From Patellaria atrata CBS 101060 (taxonomy: Eukaryota > Ascomycota > Dothideomycetes > Patellariales > Patellariaceae): 64,000 nucleotides of DNA. The stretch lies in assembly GCA_010093705.1 (NCBI GenBank), contig MU006102.1:495947-559946 (forward strand). Reading direction: 5' to 3'. Shown here in pieces: positions 54,030 through 64,000 of this stretch (the first letter of the stretch is position 1; each line of letters begins with the position of its first letter). The position numbers and the translations under genes are program-made. The notes under the pieces were generated by a model that had not been told where the DNA came from, did not search any database, and saw only the letters and a list, made by a program, of their open reading frames with translations.

Positions 54030-54391
54030 GATTTGGAGGAGGTGTATCCAAAGGTTTTTGGCTCAACGGTCGTAAGGAAAAAGAAATTGTAGAGGTCTGG
54101 TAAAAGGTTTTCTAGCTGGAGAATATTGAACAGTTTCTCAATCCTCGTGTGCACTCCTTTCCTGATTCTGCTTTACTCTACTCAGTTGACACTCAAGCTC
54201 GGTACATCAAAACTGCAAGCTCCATACCCATTCTAACGTACGTATAGAGCAGACCTTGTACAGCCTATCCGTTCTGTCCAATCCGACACAGTACACACAG
54301 CGAGCCAACAAAGTCCGATCTCCTTTTACAAATCAAATACACTATCCAGCAACCTCACACACAACTCGAATTGAAACATACAAGTTACAAC
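54030..54391. other. Convergent 3' spacer
   Basis: About 360 bp between the acetyltransferase and the D-amino-acid oxidase gene ends. No ORF or repeat worth noting. Confidence 0.5.
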
Positions 54392-55876
54392 CTACAACCT
54401 GGGCCCCTTCCTCTCCCCATCCACCTCCATCCCCTCCAACACCCTCACAACCTCACTCGCACACCCAACCGAATTCTGAAACCCCGCTCCCGCATGCCCA
54501 TACGAATGCACCACCACCCATTCCCCTTTCCCATCCCCCATCCTCACCCTCTCCCCCTCAACCCTCACACCCCCCCTCCGTCCCGGCCTAAGTCCAACCC
54601 TCACATCCAGCACCTCAAACCCCCCCTCATCCAGCAGCTCCGGCGCATACGCCCCACACCTCTCTAATATCTCCCTCGTCACGCCCGGCTCCGGAACTGT
54701 ACTCCAATTCCCCTCCTCCTTCGTCCCGCCAAGAACAGTAAGCTCCTCCGACGGCTGCGGGATCAGATACGTAACGCCCCCATTCCCAGCCTTGGGTCCT
54801 GCGTCGTTCACACCAGGTCCACCTCCCTCGACGGTCGTCAGAGCCCCAGCGACACCGCGCACGCGCACCGTCTGTCCCGCAATCGGGTATACGGTCTCGT
54901 CTGGCACGAGGCTCCGCGCGGCGAGGCCGGTGCAGTTCACGAACCCTGACGTGGTGGGGACGAGGAGGGAGGCGGTGGCGAGGGCAAGGGGAAGGGGGGA
55001 GGGGAGGGTGTGTTTGAGGATGCGTCCACCGAGGGAAAGGAAGAGGGTGGTGAGGTGGGAGAGGTAGAGGGGGGGCCAGATGGTGAGGGAGGTGTAGGTT
55101 GCGCCTGCTGTTGTGTTGGATGGGAGGGAGGAAGGGGGGATGGGGATGTAGGACTGGACGTGGGGGGCGAACCAGGGGGGTCTTTGGGGGGAGGTGGAAG
55201 GGGTGCATCGGTATAGGGTTGAGGGGATGAGCTGGAGGTGTAAGCTGGGTGGGCGTGCGGTTGCGAGAGAGAGAGGTGAAGGTTCTGGGGGGATGGGTGG
55301 GAAGAGTGGGAAGAGTGGGGAGAGTGGCTTACGGTTAGTCCGGAGCTGGTAGGCTCGCCTGACTTCTTGTTTTCGCGGGCTATCAGGTCCATCCAGTGGT
55401 CGTAGGTTTCGATGTCCCATTTCTGCTGACGGAGGTCATCTTCGGAGGCGTGGGTGCGCCATTGAGCTCCTGCCCTGTAAGGAACCGAGAAGATTAGAAT
55501 GTTTTCATGTAAGGTTTCTTTCTTGTTTCTTCGAAGTGAAAGGGAGGATTTTGAAGTGAACGAGTCTGATTTGGTTGGATAACATTGAGGAATATAGGAT
55601 ACAAGAAATGATAAGCGTGTAGATAGACGCAATGAGGGATTTTTTCCCTCAGAAGGAACTATTTAGTAAGAAAGATTATTACCACAGTGAAGTATAATAG
55701 GGATCATTATCCTCATATGTGCTTTTGGTTATAATAGTAACATCGTATTTTTTAGCTTCAAGAAGCGTCACACCTGTTTGGAGCCCCGTAACTCCAGCTC
55801 TACTTCAATTTAGTAAATCAGGTAATAGTTTAGTTCGAGAAACTTACCCGATGACAACTATATGTCTCTTAGTCAT
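54392..55876 (-). CDS. D-amino-acid oxidase
   Basis: An FAD enzyme that oxidises D-amino acids to keto acids, releasing ammonia and H2O2, usually in peroxisomes. Four exons on the minus strand: 55876..55848, 55799..55683, 55474..55333 and 55231..54392 (introns 48, 208 and 101 bp), about 375 residues. The first three exons give KRHIVVIGAGVTGLQTG with the FAD-binding GxGxxG, and then TSLWAGAQWRTHAS; none appears as a good ORF. Exon 4 carries FVNCTGLAARSLVPDETVYP, PIAGQTVRVRG and VVVHSYGHAGAGFQNSVGCA, the DAO signature near the C-terminus. The end is GPRL; PRL fits the relaxed PTS1 pattern (S/A/P-K/R-L), in line with peroxisomal location. The third acceptor (CTCCAG) was chosen for frame and family fit, and a nearby CCCAG is out of phase. 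Exon 4 is rich in C/G-rich codons. Confidence 0.93.
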
Positions 55877-56625
55877 TTTCAAACGGGTTGTGAAAGGAAC
55901 ACGGTATTAGATGTTATTTTATGATGAGAGTGCATTTACTGTGTTGTTCTGAAGCAGCAAGGTGAAATTGGAAGGTATCCTATGCTGAGTCATAACTACC
56001 TTGTTTATAGCTAAGGGTATGGGGTACGATGGATTGAGGTGATTGTTAATCACAACCAAATATCACTAGAGTCACTAAAGGAGGCGCGAATTATAGCAAC
56101 GTAGTGTATTCAGGCAGACATGCTACTCTGAAGAATAAAGCCCAAATGATGATTTATGCTTAACAGCAATTGAAGACAATCTGCCAGATCCATTCCGACC
56201 CATACTCCAACGCCAACCGGACCTATGCGATACGAAATCGAAAGCAGTCCCCTCCACAGCAAAAGCAGTCTCCTCCACAGAGAAAGTCCTCATAGTCGTA
56301 AAGTTCGTGGAGATACGCTGACGTCGTTTTAGTAATGTACACAAGGAAGAAGATTCGTCGAATGTGTGACATGCTATTAGGAATTTAGAGACGGGGGACT
56401 TCGTCGGACGTCTCGGTTTCGCTGTTGGTGCCATCATCTAATCATAAACATGTCAATATTGTACAAATATAATAAACCGTAGACCAGCCTCTATTTGAAA
56501 AGAGGTAATCCACAGGTTTGAAAGTACAATCAAGATGATGACGTTCTCAACGTAGACAAAGCAACAACCAAACATAGAGAATTAGAAAGTCCTCGAGTTT
56601 GAAATTGCAAGTCGTCCGAATAAGG
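55877..56625. other. Intergenic, one doubtful ORF
   Basis: Promoter of the D-amino-acid oxidase gene is on the right side of that gene, and the 3' end of the CCCH gene follows. A minus ORF at 56123..56437 is listed separately. Confidence 0.45.
56123..56437 (-). CDS. Doubtful hypothetical ORF with internal repeat
   Basis: A 104-codon frame from an ATG (MMAPTAKPRRPTKSPVSKF), basic and Ser-rich. It contains a short tandem repeat (FSVEETAFAVEGTAFDF) made by two copies of a roughly 21-base unit near 56246-56285. No family, signal peptide or membrane segment is seen. It may be chance, or an exon of an unseen gene. Confidence 0.2.
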   Translation of the reverse strand: MMAPTAKPRRPTKSPVSKFLIACHTFDESSSLCTLLKRRQRISTNFTTMRTFSVEETAFAVEGTAFDFVSHRSGWRWSMGRNGSGRLSSIAVKHKSSFGLYSSE

Positions 56626-57484
56626 TCACAAATCGTCGATTGGACCCAAGTAAGAGAGCCAAGTGGTGTAAACCTCATCTGGGACGACAACCGGACTGAC
56701 GGGATTGATGGGATCGCTTTCGGGATCGAACTTACCAGCCAAAATGCTGAAATCATCGTCCCCGAGGTTCCCGCGGCGAGCAGACGCATCGAGTGAATCC
56801 CGGAGCAGAATAGCGTTCTCGGCGCTCAGGGCTACATCGTGCATGGTGTCCATAATGGCTCGATTAAGTCTGCCGTCTTCGACCGTAGTAGCTGGATTGC
56901 GTGGACGGACAGCCATGTGCTCGACGTAAGATTGCACCAAGCTATTATGCGCACTGAGGATAGCTGTAACCAAGTCCTGGGCAAGCTGGTGTGGATTAGA
57001 ACCGATTTACAACGTAACAAAAAGATTGAGAAAGAAAACTAGAACATACCTGTGAAAGATGCACCGCATCGTCCTGATCATTCTGTTCAATAGCCGCGAG
57101 TCGGGCTTCGCGCTCGTCTAAATCGCGCTCCCTAACACGGAGCAATTCTCTAGCTTCTTCAAGTTCTGCACCGTGTCGCGCGACAGAGGCAAGGTATTCA
57201 TGCAGTCGACGGCCAGCAATGACCTCTATACTGACGTTAGCCGAGAGTTTTCGAAGCTCATGGACAGTAAAGGGGCTGTTTTTATGAACTAGAGACTTAC
57301 GCTGTCCGTCACTGAAAGGTGCACTGGCGTGCAAGCCGGTATCACGATGGGCATAATAGCACTCATCATCGGTCTTGATGCAACCACCAGCGTACATCCA
57401 GTAGAAGCACGTTATAGGAATCGGAAAATCCTTTGGGAGCTGTGGGTGTGCCCCCGTATTGGCTGATACGACGTTAATACTCAT
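56626..57484 (-). CDS. CCCH zinc-finger and coiled-coil protein
   Basis: Three exons on the minus strand: 57484..57301, 57225..57050 and 56985..56626 (introns 75 and 64 bp), about 239 residues. The single CCCH finger at about 26-47 is CFYWMYAGGCIKTDDECYYAH followed by RDTG; this C-x8-C-x6-C-x3-H form is common in fungal proteins. A Glu/Arg-rich stretch with HGAELEEARELL and RERDLDEREARLAAIEQ is a likely coiled coil. The last exon is helical and unrecognised. Intron 1 is a multiple of three without a stop, so the unspliced frame also stays open; the strong GCTAAC branch and TATAG acceptor argue that it is removed. The role is presumed RNA binding. The family is not named. Confidence 0.82.
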
Positions 57485-58916
57485 GTTCTTTGAAAAGGAG
57501 GGCCAAAGTTAGATATACATCCAGCAGTATGGCTGTCAACAGTAGGGTTGTCAACAACCGGCTCAGCGCGTTCACGCCAGTTGGCTTGGACGCGGGAAGG
57601 ATGGTTGAAATTGACGCGTGGATGCATGTCTACGGTAGTTCAATTGAAAAAAAAGTCCCTCGTTGAGAAAGGAGGTTTTAGTAAATGATGTGAGCTTGAC
57701 AAAGGAAATTGTAGAAAGGAGCAATGTGATTTGACACCACGCGTTCTCAAGTGCGATTTTCGTTGTGTCGTCGTCTCTAAAAGATTGTTGAGAAAGGAGG
57801 GTGTGAGGAAGAAAATCTCAAAAAAGGAAGCGAGGGGGAGGGCCTCTTTATAGCAAGAGTTCAGCGGCGGGGCGTTTGTGACTCCTAATTAGAAAGTTTC
57901 GGCTCGAAAGGGAAGTGAAGACGAAGTTTTTGAGGTCATGAGGTGCGTTGCTAGCTTGTGAAGAGAGTTGTAAGATACAAAAGTCAAGAAAAGCAAACGA
58001 GACCCCTGTCAAAGGTACTGTCTGTGGACTAGCTTGAGGTAAAGGAGATTGGACTATCAGGTTGGGAAGCTTGATTTGAAATTGATATAGGTGTGTGAGA
58101 AGGAATTATGCTCTCGAATATGAACTTTTCAAAATGAAGCCAACGCATTTGCACGAAATATCTGTATTTGAGCAAATTTGCGCGTTTGACATACTAATTT
58201 AGAAATTTATGACTGCACCCACAAAGTGGAGACAGCTCTGTGGTCTTCGAAGATTTGTGGCATTGGAGGTTAGAGTTGCCCTCGGTGGAGAATAAGTGGA
58301 TGATTTACAACTGCTGGGTCGTAGAGTCACAGACTTGCAACCTAAAAAGAGATGAGCATAAGATTCTTATGATAGAGGCTTGAAAAAGTCCCTGAACTCT
58401 TAAAGACTTACATTTATTTTCTCCTGTCATGGCATTCCATATTTACTTAACGCTCACTCTTAGGCGACGTCTCTAGGAGAACGTAAACAATGGAACCTCC
58501 GTACCTCGGATTAGGTCATACAGACAGCAGACATAAGCATGTAGTTCGGATTGACGGCTAGGGGTAGCAGTCTATCAAAAAGCTTACGGAACTAAAGGGG
58601 TTCATCGTCATATAAGGGGCAAGGTCCGGAGGAAAGGTCGTCGTCGCCACGGAAATAGGTAGATTATATCATATCCTTACGAGTCGGTAACAACGACTGA
58701 ATTAAAGAAACATCTAGTACTATATAAAAGTGAGTATTAAGATCAATTTAGAGAAGTACCTCTAAATTATTTCTTAAGCTCTGCGCCAGGTCGAATTGAG
58801 GCTTAAATCAGTCCTTTTTGGAACTTCCGATGATTATGGAAAGGACTTTTCGGCCAGGCCTTGGAGTCCCTTATAGATTAGTTTTCTATCTGTGAGCATT
58901 ATATACCATCGTCTTC
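57485..58916. other. Long upstream region, no gene seen
   Basis: About 1.4 kb upstream of the CCCH gene and downstream of Cwc24, both on the minus strand. No long ORF in any frame. The part next to the CCCH gene has CT-rich words on the minus strand (57830-57845) that may mark its promoter. Otherwise featureless. Confidence 0.5.
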
Positions 58917-59921
58917 TTATTCTGCTTCTTCTTCGTCGTCAGTAACCTCAAGTCCCTCCTCCTTTGCCCTTTCCCTGCGTTTTCGTGCGCGCTCTTTCTT
59001 CTTTTCGAGTAACTTCTTCAAATGTTTCGCAGAATTAAAAACACCATGGGTATCAGCACCACAGGCCGCACAGGCAGGATTTTTCCGGTATCGTTGAAGA
59101 GCACAATCTTCGCAAAAGTAATGGCCGCACTTTGTGGTGACCGGGAACTTGTAAGATTCCTTGCAAATGATACATGCAAAGGGGATATTTTCCAGTAAGG
59201 TATTGTCCTCATCATTTTCGGCATCATCTAATCTTGCTGCTCTATTCGCTGACGCTACTGTCTGACCAGCAACCTTCTTCCCTTTCGTTCCTACCTCCCA
59301 ATCTCGATCTAGCTCCCAACCCTGCTTATAGTCTTCACGCGCATGCAGGAACTTGCAGTTGTCACCAAAACCACAGAATCCGGTCTGCTTATAATCCTTG
59401 CATACATCCGGTGCATAATCGGTCACGGTGATGGTGCGAATGTTCGTTGGTACCTTTATAGGACCCATCTGACGATTTGGGGCGTCAGGATTCTTTTGAA
59501 TGAAGGTCGCATAGCTTTTTGTGCCCTTGTATGTGTTGCTAGGAGTTGATGCGGGTTCGCTGGGCTTGTTTCGGGTCTTTCTGAGCAAGTCGGCAGCACT
59601 CAGAGGATCTTTGCTACTTTCTTCATACCAGTTTGACTGCCGGGTGGCATCATTCGTCTGGGTTATGGTGGCAGATTTATCGGCTTCATGTTTAGGAGCA
59701 TCGATGGTATCGACGTTCGACTTAGATTTAACAGTACTCGCAGTCAGAATGCCGGCTTTCCTTCTTCTCTTGATCTTGCGACCGGTTTCATCTTCAGAGG
59801 AGAAATCTGATCCAGAATCAGAAGCTGGAGGTGGCGTTACTGGTCGCTTTCTGATGCTGCTTTTGGTTTTACCAGAACGCTTCTTGAACACGGTGACGGA
59901 TTGTTCTGTTTCTATTTCCAT
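58917..59921 (-). CDS. CWC24: Pre-mRNA-splicing factor Cwc24
   Basis: Cwc24 joins the spliceosome before the first catalytic step and binds near the 5' splice site; its human relative is RNF113A. A single exon of 334 residues starting at ATG 59921. The N-terminal half is disordered and basic with a KIKRRRK cluster, ending in SNWYEESSKDPLSAADLL and NRQMGPIKVPTNIRTITVTD, conserved in the family. A CCCH finger follows (about 174-193): CKDYKQTGFCGFGDNCKFLH. A C3HC4 RING lies at about 252-293: CIICKESYKFPVTTKCGHYF, then CEDC and CAAC. The C-terminus is Lys/Arg-rich and then acidic (TDDEEEAE). The order CCCH then RING is diagnostic for Cwc24/RNF113. The length is normal and nothing is missing. Confidence 0.95.
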   Translation of the reverse strand: MEIETEQSVTVFKKRSGKTKSSIRKRPVTPPPASDSGSDFSSEDETGRKIKRRRKAGILTASTVKSKSNVDTIDAPKHEADKSATITQTNDATRQSNWYEESSKDPLSAADLLRKTRNKPSEPASTPSNTYKGTKSYATFIQKNPDAPNRQMGPIKVPTNIRTITVTDYAPDVCKDYKQTGFCGFGDNCKFLHAREDYKQGWELDRDWEVGTKGKKVAGQTVASANRAARLDDAENDEDNTLLENIPFACIICKESYKFPVTTKCGHYFCEDCALQRYRKNPACAACGADTHGVFNSAKHLKKLLEKKKERARKRRERAKEEGLEVTDDEEEAE

Positions 59922-61078
59922 GCTTGCAAGGTTATGGATAGCTTGAAGGGTGTAGGTATTCTTTGAGACCAGTTCAAGGTCTATCTATTCAAGAAGAGGG
60001 TTGAAATCTATCCTAGGAAGATTTCTGAGATGAAGTGAAGTGGAATGAAGCTTGGGATGACGAATGGCACTAGAACTAATAATACCGAAGCTTCTGCGGA
60101 GCTCTATCTTTTTCTTCCCTTGTCACCACCCGATATAAAGAGGTTATAAGTTAATTTATTAATCAGACAGTAGAGGTTATGCCTTTCTACTTGAGACATG
60201 ACCTCTTTATAATGTTGGAGCTGGTTGAAGTTGTGCGTTGACTCCAAACGATGCAGTATAGTCATGCCCGCTGTGCCTCCTGATACCGTAATCCACACTT
60301 CATACTGTTTGATACATACCAACATTAATAACCATCAACGCCGTGATTCAATGCAAAACACCAGTGCAACCCCAGATTTGCGGCGTCATTTATTACTCAT
60401 TACCTTATTAGCCATCATTTCGTTATTTTAGTCAATTTAGGGGCCAATGAAAATTGATCCTAGTATTCGTGGTGGATGATTATTTGGTCCTCCCGTCTTT
60501 GCTAGGATCTTTGCCCCGATCAAGGAAACACAACACCAAAACACAACATTCCATTTTCTTTCACCTTGCTCACCACTTTCTCCCTCTTACGCTCTCTTAA
60601 TATTTGCCCCTAGGCCTTCTCATCTTACTGTCTTGATTCCTTTGTTCGACTTTTCTTACGTTTGCCTCGGCTTGTCTAAGGATACATCCTCTGTAGCTCT
60701 CCGCAACGCGTCTTGCACTATTAACACAAGGGCTTAGCGCTACGCCCGCGTCCCCTCCTATCATTCTATAATCACAACAAAGCGCAGCATCTCTGTTCTT
60801 TTCCGCGCGCAGAAGCAACGAGTAGACTACACTCAATACGACATTGCTGTTATTTTCGCGTGCCAACATTGTGATTAGCAATATACCCCTCCACGATCAA
60901 CCTTCGACGACTTGCTTTAGGAGTACGGACGGTTCCGCCAAGGCCTACGGCTCTTCATACCTATTAGACCGCCTTCTACAGCAATTGTTGACCTGCTGTC
61001 CCTCTGAAACGTAGTGTACGGATGAACAAATAAGATATTCAGGCAAAAAGGCGGGTCAAGTACAACGGGAAGGGTAGA
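59922..61078. other. Divergent promoter between CWC24 and NUM1-like gene
   Basis: About 1.15 kb. A C/T-rich stretch at about 60540-60600 and the following 480 bp form a plausible long 5' leader for the gene at 61079. Minus-strand ORFs here are short and lack motifs. Confidence 0.5.
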
Positions 61079-64000
61079 ATGGCAACAATGGGAAATCCTC
61101 CTCCTGGTGCCGTACCAGTCGGAGATCGTGAAGTGGATCCGTTCAGTTCTAACTCATCTCAAGACGGACACCGTCAACGCTATGCTGGCTACGATGATTT
61201 ATCATTTGCATCCTTTGGCTCAACTTCACAGACAAAACGAGCCCTTGAAGCACATCTGGCGGAAACAGAACGACGACTTCAGGAAGCTTCGCAACTGGGC
61301 ACGGTGCTGGTTCAGCAAAGAGCCCAATTGGCAGACAGGTTGAGTGAGATTGAGGCACAACAAGGTGATAGTGAGATAGGACCCGAGCTGCAAAAAAAGT
61401 TGGCGGAGTTGGAAAAAGAATTTAATGAAGTGGGTAGAGAAACAGCTCGTGCATTTATTCCGAAATCACGCGTACCCAGTGGTGGAGAGCCGAATGACAA
61501 CCTAGGGGCACCATCAGTGTTGTCAAGCGAAGCCGCACATTCTCCTTCAAAAGTTAGCGTACCCTCTCGTAAACAGCGAAACCAGCAACCCAGCCGCGTA
61601 CATGACATCAAGCTCGCTACAGAAATCAGCAGCTCGCTATTATCTCAATTAAGGGAACTGCAAGCCGTACTATCTGAGAAAGATGAAGCCCTCAAATCTG
61701 TGGATTTGGAAAAATCACGCTTAGAGATTGAGGTTCAGGGCTTGAATCAGAGATTACGTGCTCTCGACGAGAGTGAGCAGAGATATAAAGACGAGAACTG
61801 GACCCTAGAAACGCAGGTTCGTGAGCTGACAGATGCGAATCGAGCATTGTCCGAACGGGAACAACGTCTAGCCCTGGGTCTTGAGGTTACTAGAAGTCAA
61901 AAATCGACGCTAGAAAGTAAATTTGAGGAGCTCAAACAGCTTCATGGGAAATTGACCGAAGATCATGCCGTTACTACAAAACAGCATGAAACGGAGCTGA
62001 GCACCTTGCGTCGGAATGTTGGTGCTAGCGAGACAGAGAAGGGTTCTCTCCAGCGGAAAATTGAGGAGCTCACTTCCCAAAATCAAGAGCTGGCGAAGGC
62101 TATCTCCTATCGTATGCGAGCCGATGAGCAAGCTGCCGCACGAGATACTGCCTCCGAGTCCGAAGATATCGATGCTGATCGTGTTACCCCCGAGCATTCT
62201 CCGCCACCTTCTCCAAGCAAGGCGACACCGAGACATGGTCATCTAGAAACGGAGACTTTGAAGAGTTCTCTCCATCACGCCCACCGTATGATTCAGAACC
62301 TCAAAAACAACATTCACCGAGAGAAGACTGAAAAACTCGAATTAAAGCGAATGTTACAGGATGCAAGAGACGAACTTGAAGCAAAGAGAGGTGATGGTGT
62401 CTTGAACAGCGCTAGTAAGAGGCGTAAAGCAAACTCATCTCAGCAAGATCTCTTCAAAAAACCAGCTAAACCAGACAGGCTTGGAGCTGCGAGAGGAAGT
62501 AGGGAGGAGATATTGCTCGATGAAGAGTGGGAAGAGCATGATGCAGAGGAATCACCTAGTAGGAAAGCCAGATCAAATATTGCGTATACAAGCTCGGGTG
62601 TAGATACTTCTACCGATGCTTTTGAGACTGCTACCGAACATTCGGATGCGTTTGAGACTGCCAATGAACGGGAAGTCATCGAAACGGAAACGGATGCATT
62701 TCAGACTGGCGCTGAAACGCTTGACGGCAACAGTAGCGATGATCTGACGGAAACCGAAGCTGGGCCATCGGTAGAAGGTGTTTCTCGGGGTCGCAGACCG
62801 GCTCCACTTAATAGGACATCGTACATGAGCACTGCGTCAACATCCGCGGATGAGTTTGATGATGATGTACGGACACCTGTTCAGAACCAGACGCCTCGCT
62901 ATAGGCTCAAGATTAATCGCGGAGGTTATCGTAAAAGCAGTCACTCCAACGGAGACACTCCCGCAAGTTCTAGAGATTCTCCTGCTAGCTTTGCCAGTAC
63001 CGCAAGTCCTGCACCAGGTCAAAGTTTGTATGCTGAACTGGGAGATCTCAGCGATGGTGAAAGCGATGAGGGTAGCTATGCTGAGGGTACGCCAAGTCGA
63101 TCACGTATGGTTTCAAGGGAGCAATCTCCCGAATTATTACGACAATCTGCAATAAATCGAACCATTGCTGAACATGCAGCCCAACCAAAGGTACAGATGG
63201 CCGATTCGGGTATGATGACGGAACCGTGGGAACCTGGACCTAATAAGAGCGTATTGACCAACGCATCCAATGCTGTTAGAACTGCACTTGCTGGCGGTCT
63301 TGTTTTAGGAAGAGATGATAAAGATGTAAAAGGGACTGATCAGGAAATCTCCTCTAGTACTCCACCAACTATCACTCCAGAACTCCCGAGAGAACAGCCT
63401 CTGCCGAAGACTACATCTACCTCAGTCTCTATTCCTTTAACCCTATCAGAGATTGTTGTTCAGTCAACCGAGCCAGTCGAGGCTATCACTAAGGAAACTC
63501 CACCCACGCGATTACACCTTTCAGCTATATCCTCGCAGCACACAGTCCCTCTCAACCCAATAACAGAAGAAGTGCAACCAAAGCTGCTGGGGGTGTCCAC
63601 TATTGTGTTTCAGCACACGGAACCGTCCACTACTACTGTCAAAGAGTCACCGCCGATACCCTTCATTCTATCAAATATTGCATCTCAGCATACAGACCCT
63701 ATCGATTCTACGGCAACAAGGCCGAAATCGTTTGACATATCGAAGATTATTTCCCAGCAAACAGAGCCAATTAATTCGAAAATCAAAGAATCACAACCGA
63801 TATCATTGGCCGTCCCGACGAAATCCCAACCAACACCGTTACATCTGTCGGCCATTACATATCAGCAGACTGAACCTATTGAACCTATTGTCAAGAAAGT
63901 AGTGCCGAAACCCCTGGGCTTCTCTGGCGTCTCCTCTCAGCATACTGAACCAGTAGATGCTGTGCGGCGAACACAATTCGTTTTCTCAACAGGAAACACA
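61079..64000 (+). CDS. NUM1: Num1/ApsA-type cortical anchor, N-terminal 974 residues
   Basis: Num1 (ApsA in Aspergillus) anchors dynein and mitochondria at the cell cortex and is needed for nuclear migration. The frame runs open from the ATG at 61079 to the window end, with the 3' part cut off. Residues about 50-115 and 176-342 are strongly heptad-like (for example LLSQLRELQAVLSEKDEALK), matching the N-terminal coiled-coil region. Residues about 480-560 hold repeated ETETDAF/DAFETA-type units. From about 783 on come diverged tandem repeats with the core Q-H/Q-T-E-P after a Leu/Phe-Ser-Ile start, such as LHLSAISSQHT and FDISKIISQQTEP, seven or more copies before the cut. Num1-type proteins carry such repeats in the centre and a C-terminal PH domain, which would lie beyond the window. 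No stop or intron is needed. Confidence 0.85.
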   Translation, partial: MATMGNPPPGAVPVGDREVDPFSSNSSQDGHRQRYAGYDDLSFASFGSTSQTKRALEAHLAETERRLQEASQLGTVLVQQRAQLADRLSEIEAQQGDSEIGPELQKKLAELEKEFNEVGRETARAFIPKSRVPSGGEPNDNLGAPSVLSSEAAHSPSKVSVPSRKQRNQQPSRVHDIKLATEISSSLLSQLRELQAVLSEKDEALKSVDLEKSRLEIEVQGLNQRLRALDESEQRYKDENWTLETQVRELTDANRALSEREQRLALGLEVTRSQKSTLESKFEELKQLHGKLTEDHAVTTKQHETELSTLRRNVGASETEKGSLQRKIEELTSQNQELAKAISYRMRADEQAAARDTASESEDIDADRVTPEHSPPPSPSKATPRHGHLETETLKSSLHHAHRMIQNLKNNIHREKTEKLELKRMLQDARDELEAKRGDGVLNSASKRRKANSSQQDLFKKPAKPDRLGAARGSREEILLDEEWEEHDAEESPSRKARSNIAYTSSGVDTSTDAFETATEHSDAFETANEREVIETETDAFQTGAETLDGNSSDDLTETEAGPSVEGVSRGRRPAPLNRTSYMSTASTSADEFDDDVRTPVQNQTPRYRLKINRGGYRKSSHSNGDTPASSRDSPASFASTASPAPGQSLYAELGDLSDGESDEGSYAEGTPSRSRMVSREQSPELLRQSAINRTIAEHAAQPKVQMADSGMMTEPWEPGPNKSVLTNASNAVRTALAGGLVLGRDDKDVKGTDQEISSSTPPTITPELPREQPLPKTTSTSVSIPLTLSEIVVQSTEPVEAITKETPPTRLHLSAISSQHTVPLNPITEEVQPKLLGVSTIVFQHTEPSTTTVKESPPIPFILSNIASQHTDPIDSTATRPKSFDISKIISQQTEPINSKIKESQPISLAVPTKSQPTPLHLSAITYQQTEPIEPIVKKVVPKPLGFSGVSSQHTEPVDAVRRTQFVFSTGNT

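Noticed and set aside
55010-55216. Gly/Glu-rich plus ORF inside the D-amino-acid oxidase gene
   Set aside because: It is the antisense of a Pro/Ser-rich coding exon and has no start or splice support.

Overview
This window reads as nuclear DNA of a filamentous ascomycete (Pezizomycotina). The evidence is compact genes with many short introns (about 43-105 bp, with GTAAGT-like donors, CTAAC/CTGAC-like branch points and YAG acceptors) and a gene set typical of these fungi: WSC sensor, DUF3405 protein, Atg33, Zn2Cys6 factor, SUR7/PalI-like remnant and Num1/ApsA. A leotiomycete is my guess from general resemblance, and the sequence does not prove it. There is no sign of a gene cluster for a secondary metabolite, a CRISPR array, an rRNA operon, a virus-like element or an intact transposon.

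Layout. 0-8 kb: the 3' end of phosphatidylinositol 4-kinase Pik1, an unrecognised two-exon protein, mitochondrial dihydroxy-acid dehydratase Ilv3 and RNA polymerase II import factor Iwr1, all on +. 8.2-9.2 kb: an unknown minus-strand protein. 9.2-15.1 kb: about 6 kb almost without genes, holding a long pyrimidine tract. 15-19 kb: a large disordered protein on + and a decayed SUR7/PalI-like membrane protein gene. 19-24 kb: a Nudix hydrolase, then three neighbouring zinc-binding or RING genes. 24.1-27.3 kb: ORF-poor, with one copy of a tRNA-like repeat. 27.3-36 kb: ETF-beta, a two-RRM protein, diflavin reductase Tah18, a second and partly duplicated tRNA-like repeat, and an ArfGAP. 36.7-46 kb: a WSC-domain sensor, peroxisomal 2,4-dienoyl-CoA reductase, Atg33-like and a secreted protein. 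46.7-64 kb: a C6 zinc-cluster factor, a DUF3405 protein, Ste14, a hexapeptide acetyltransferase, D-amino-acid oxidase, a CCCH protein, splicing factor Cwc24 and the N-terminal part of Num1/ApsA.

The genes look like ordinary housekeeping neighbours on both strands, not an operon-like system. Shared themes are iron-sulfur and flavin metabolism (Ilv3, ETF-beta, Tah18), peroxisomes (Sps19-like with an SKL end, D-amino-acid oxidase with a PRL end) and membrane traffic or cortex (Pik1, ArfGAP, Num1, WSC). Most gene models here had to be rebuilt by splicing. Each junction was checked by reading frame and, where the family is known, by continuity of a conserved motif. I did not find a convincing new biological system. 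The best leads are the tRNA-like repeat family, the adjacent zinc/RING reading frames sharing one frame across a stop, the composite C6 zinc protein and the broken SUR7-like gene.
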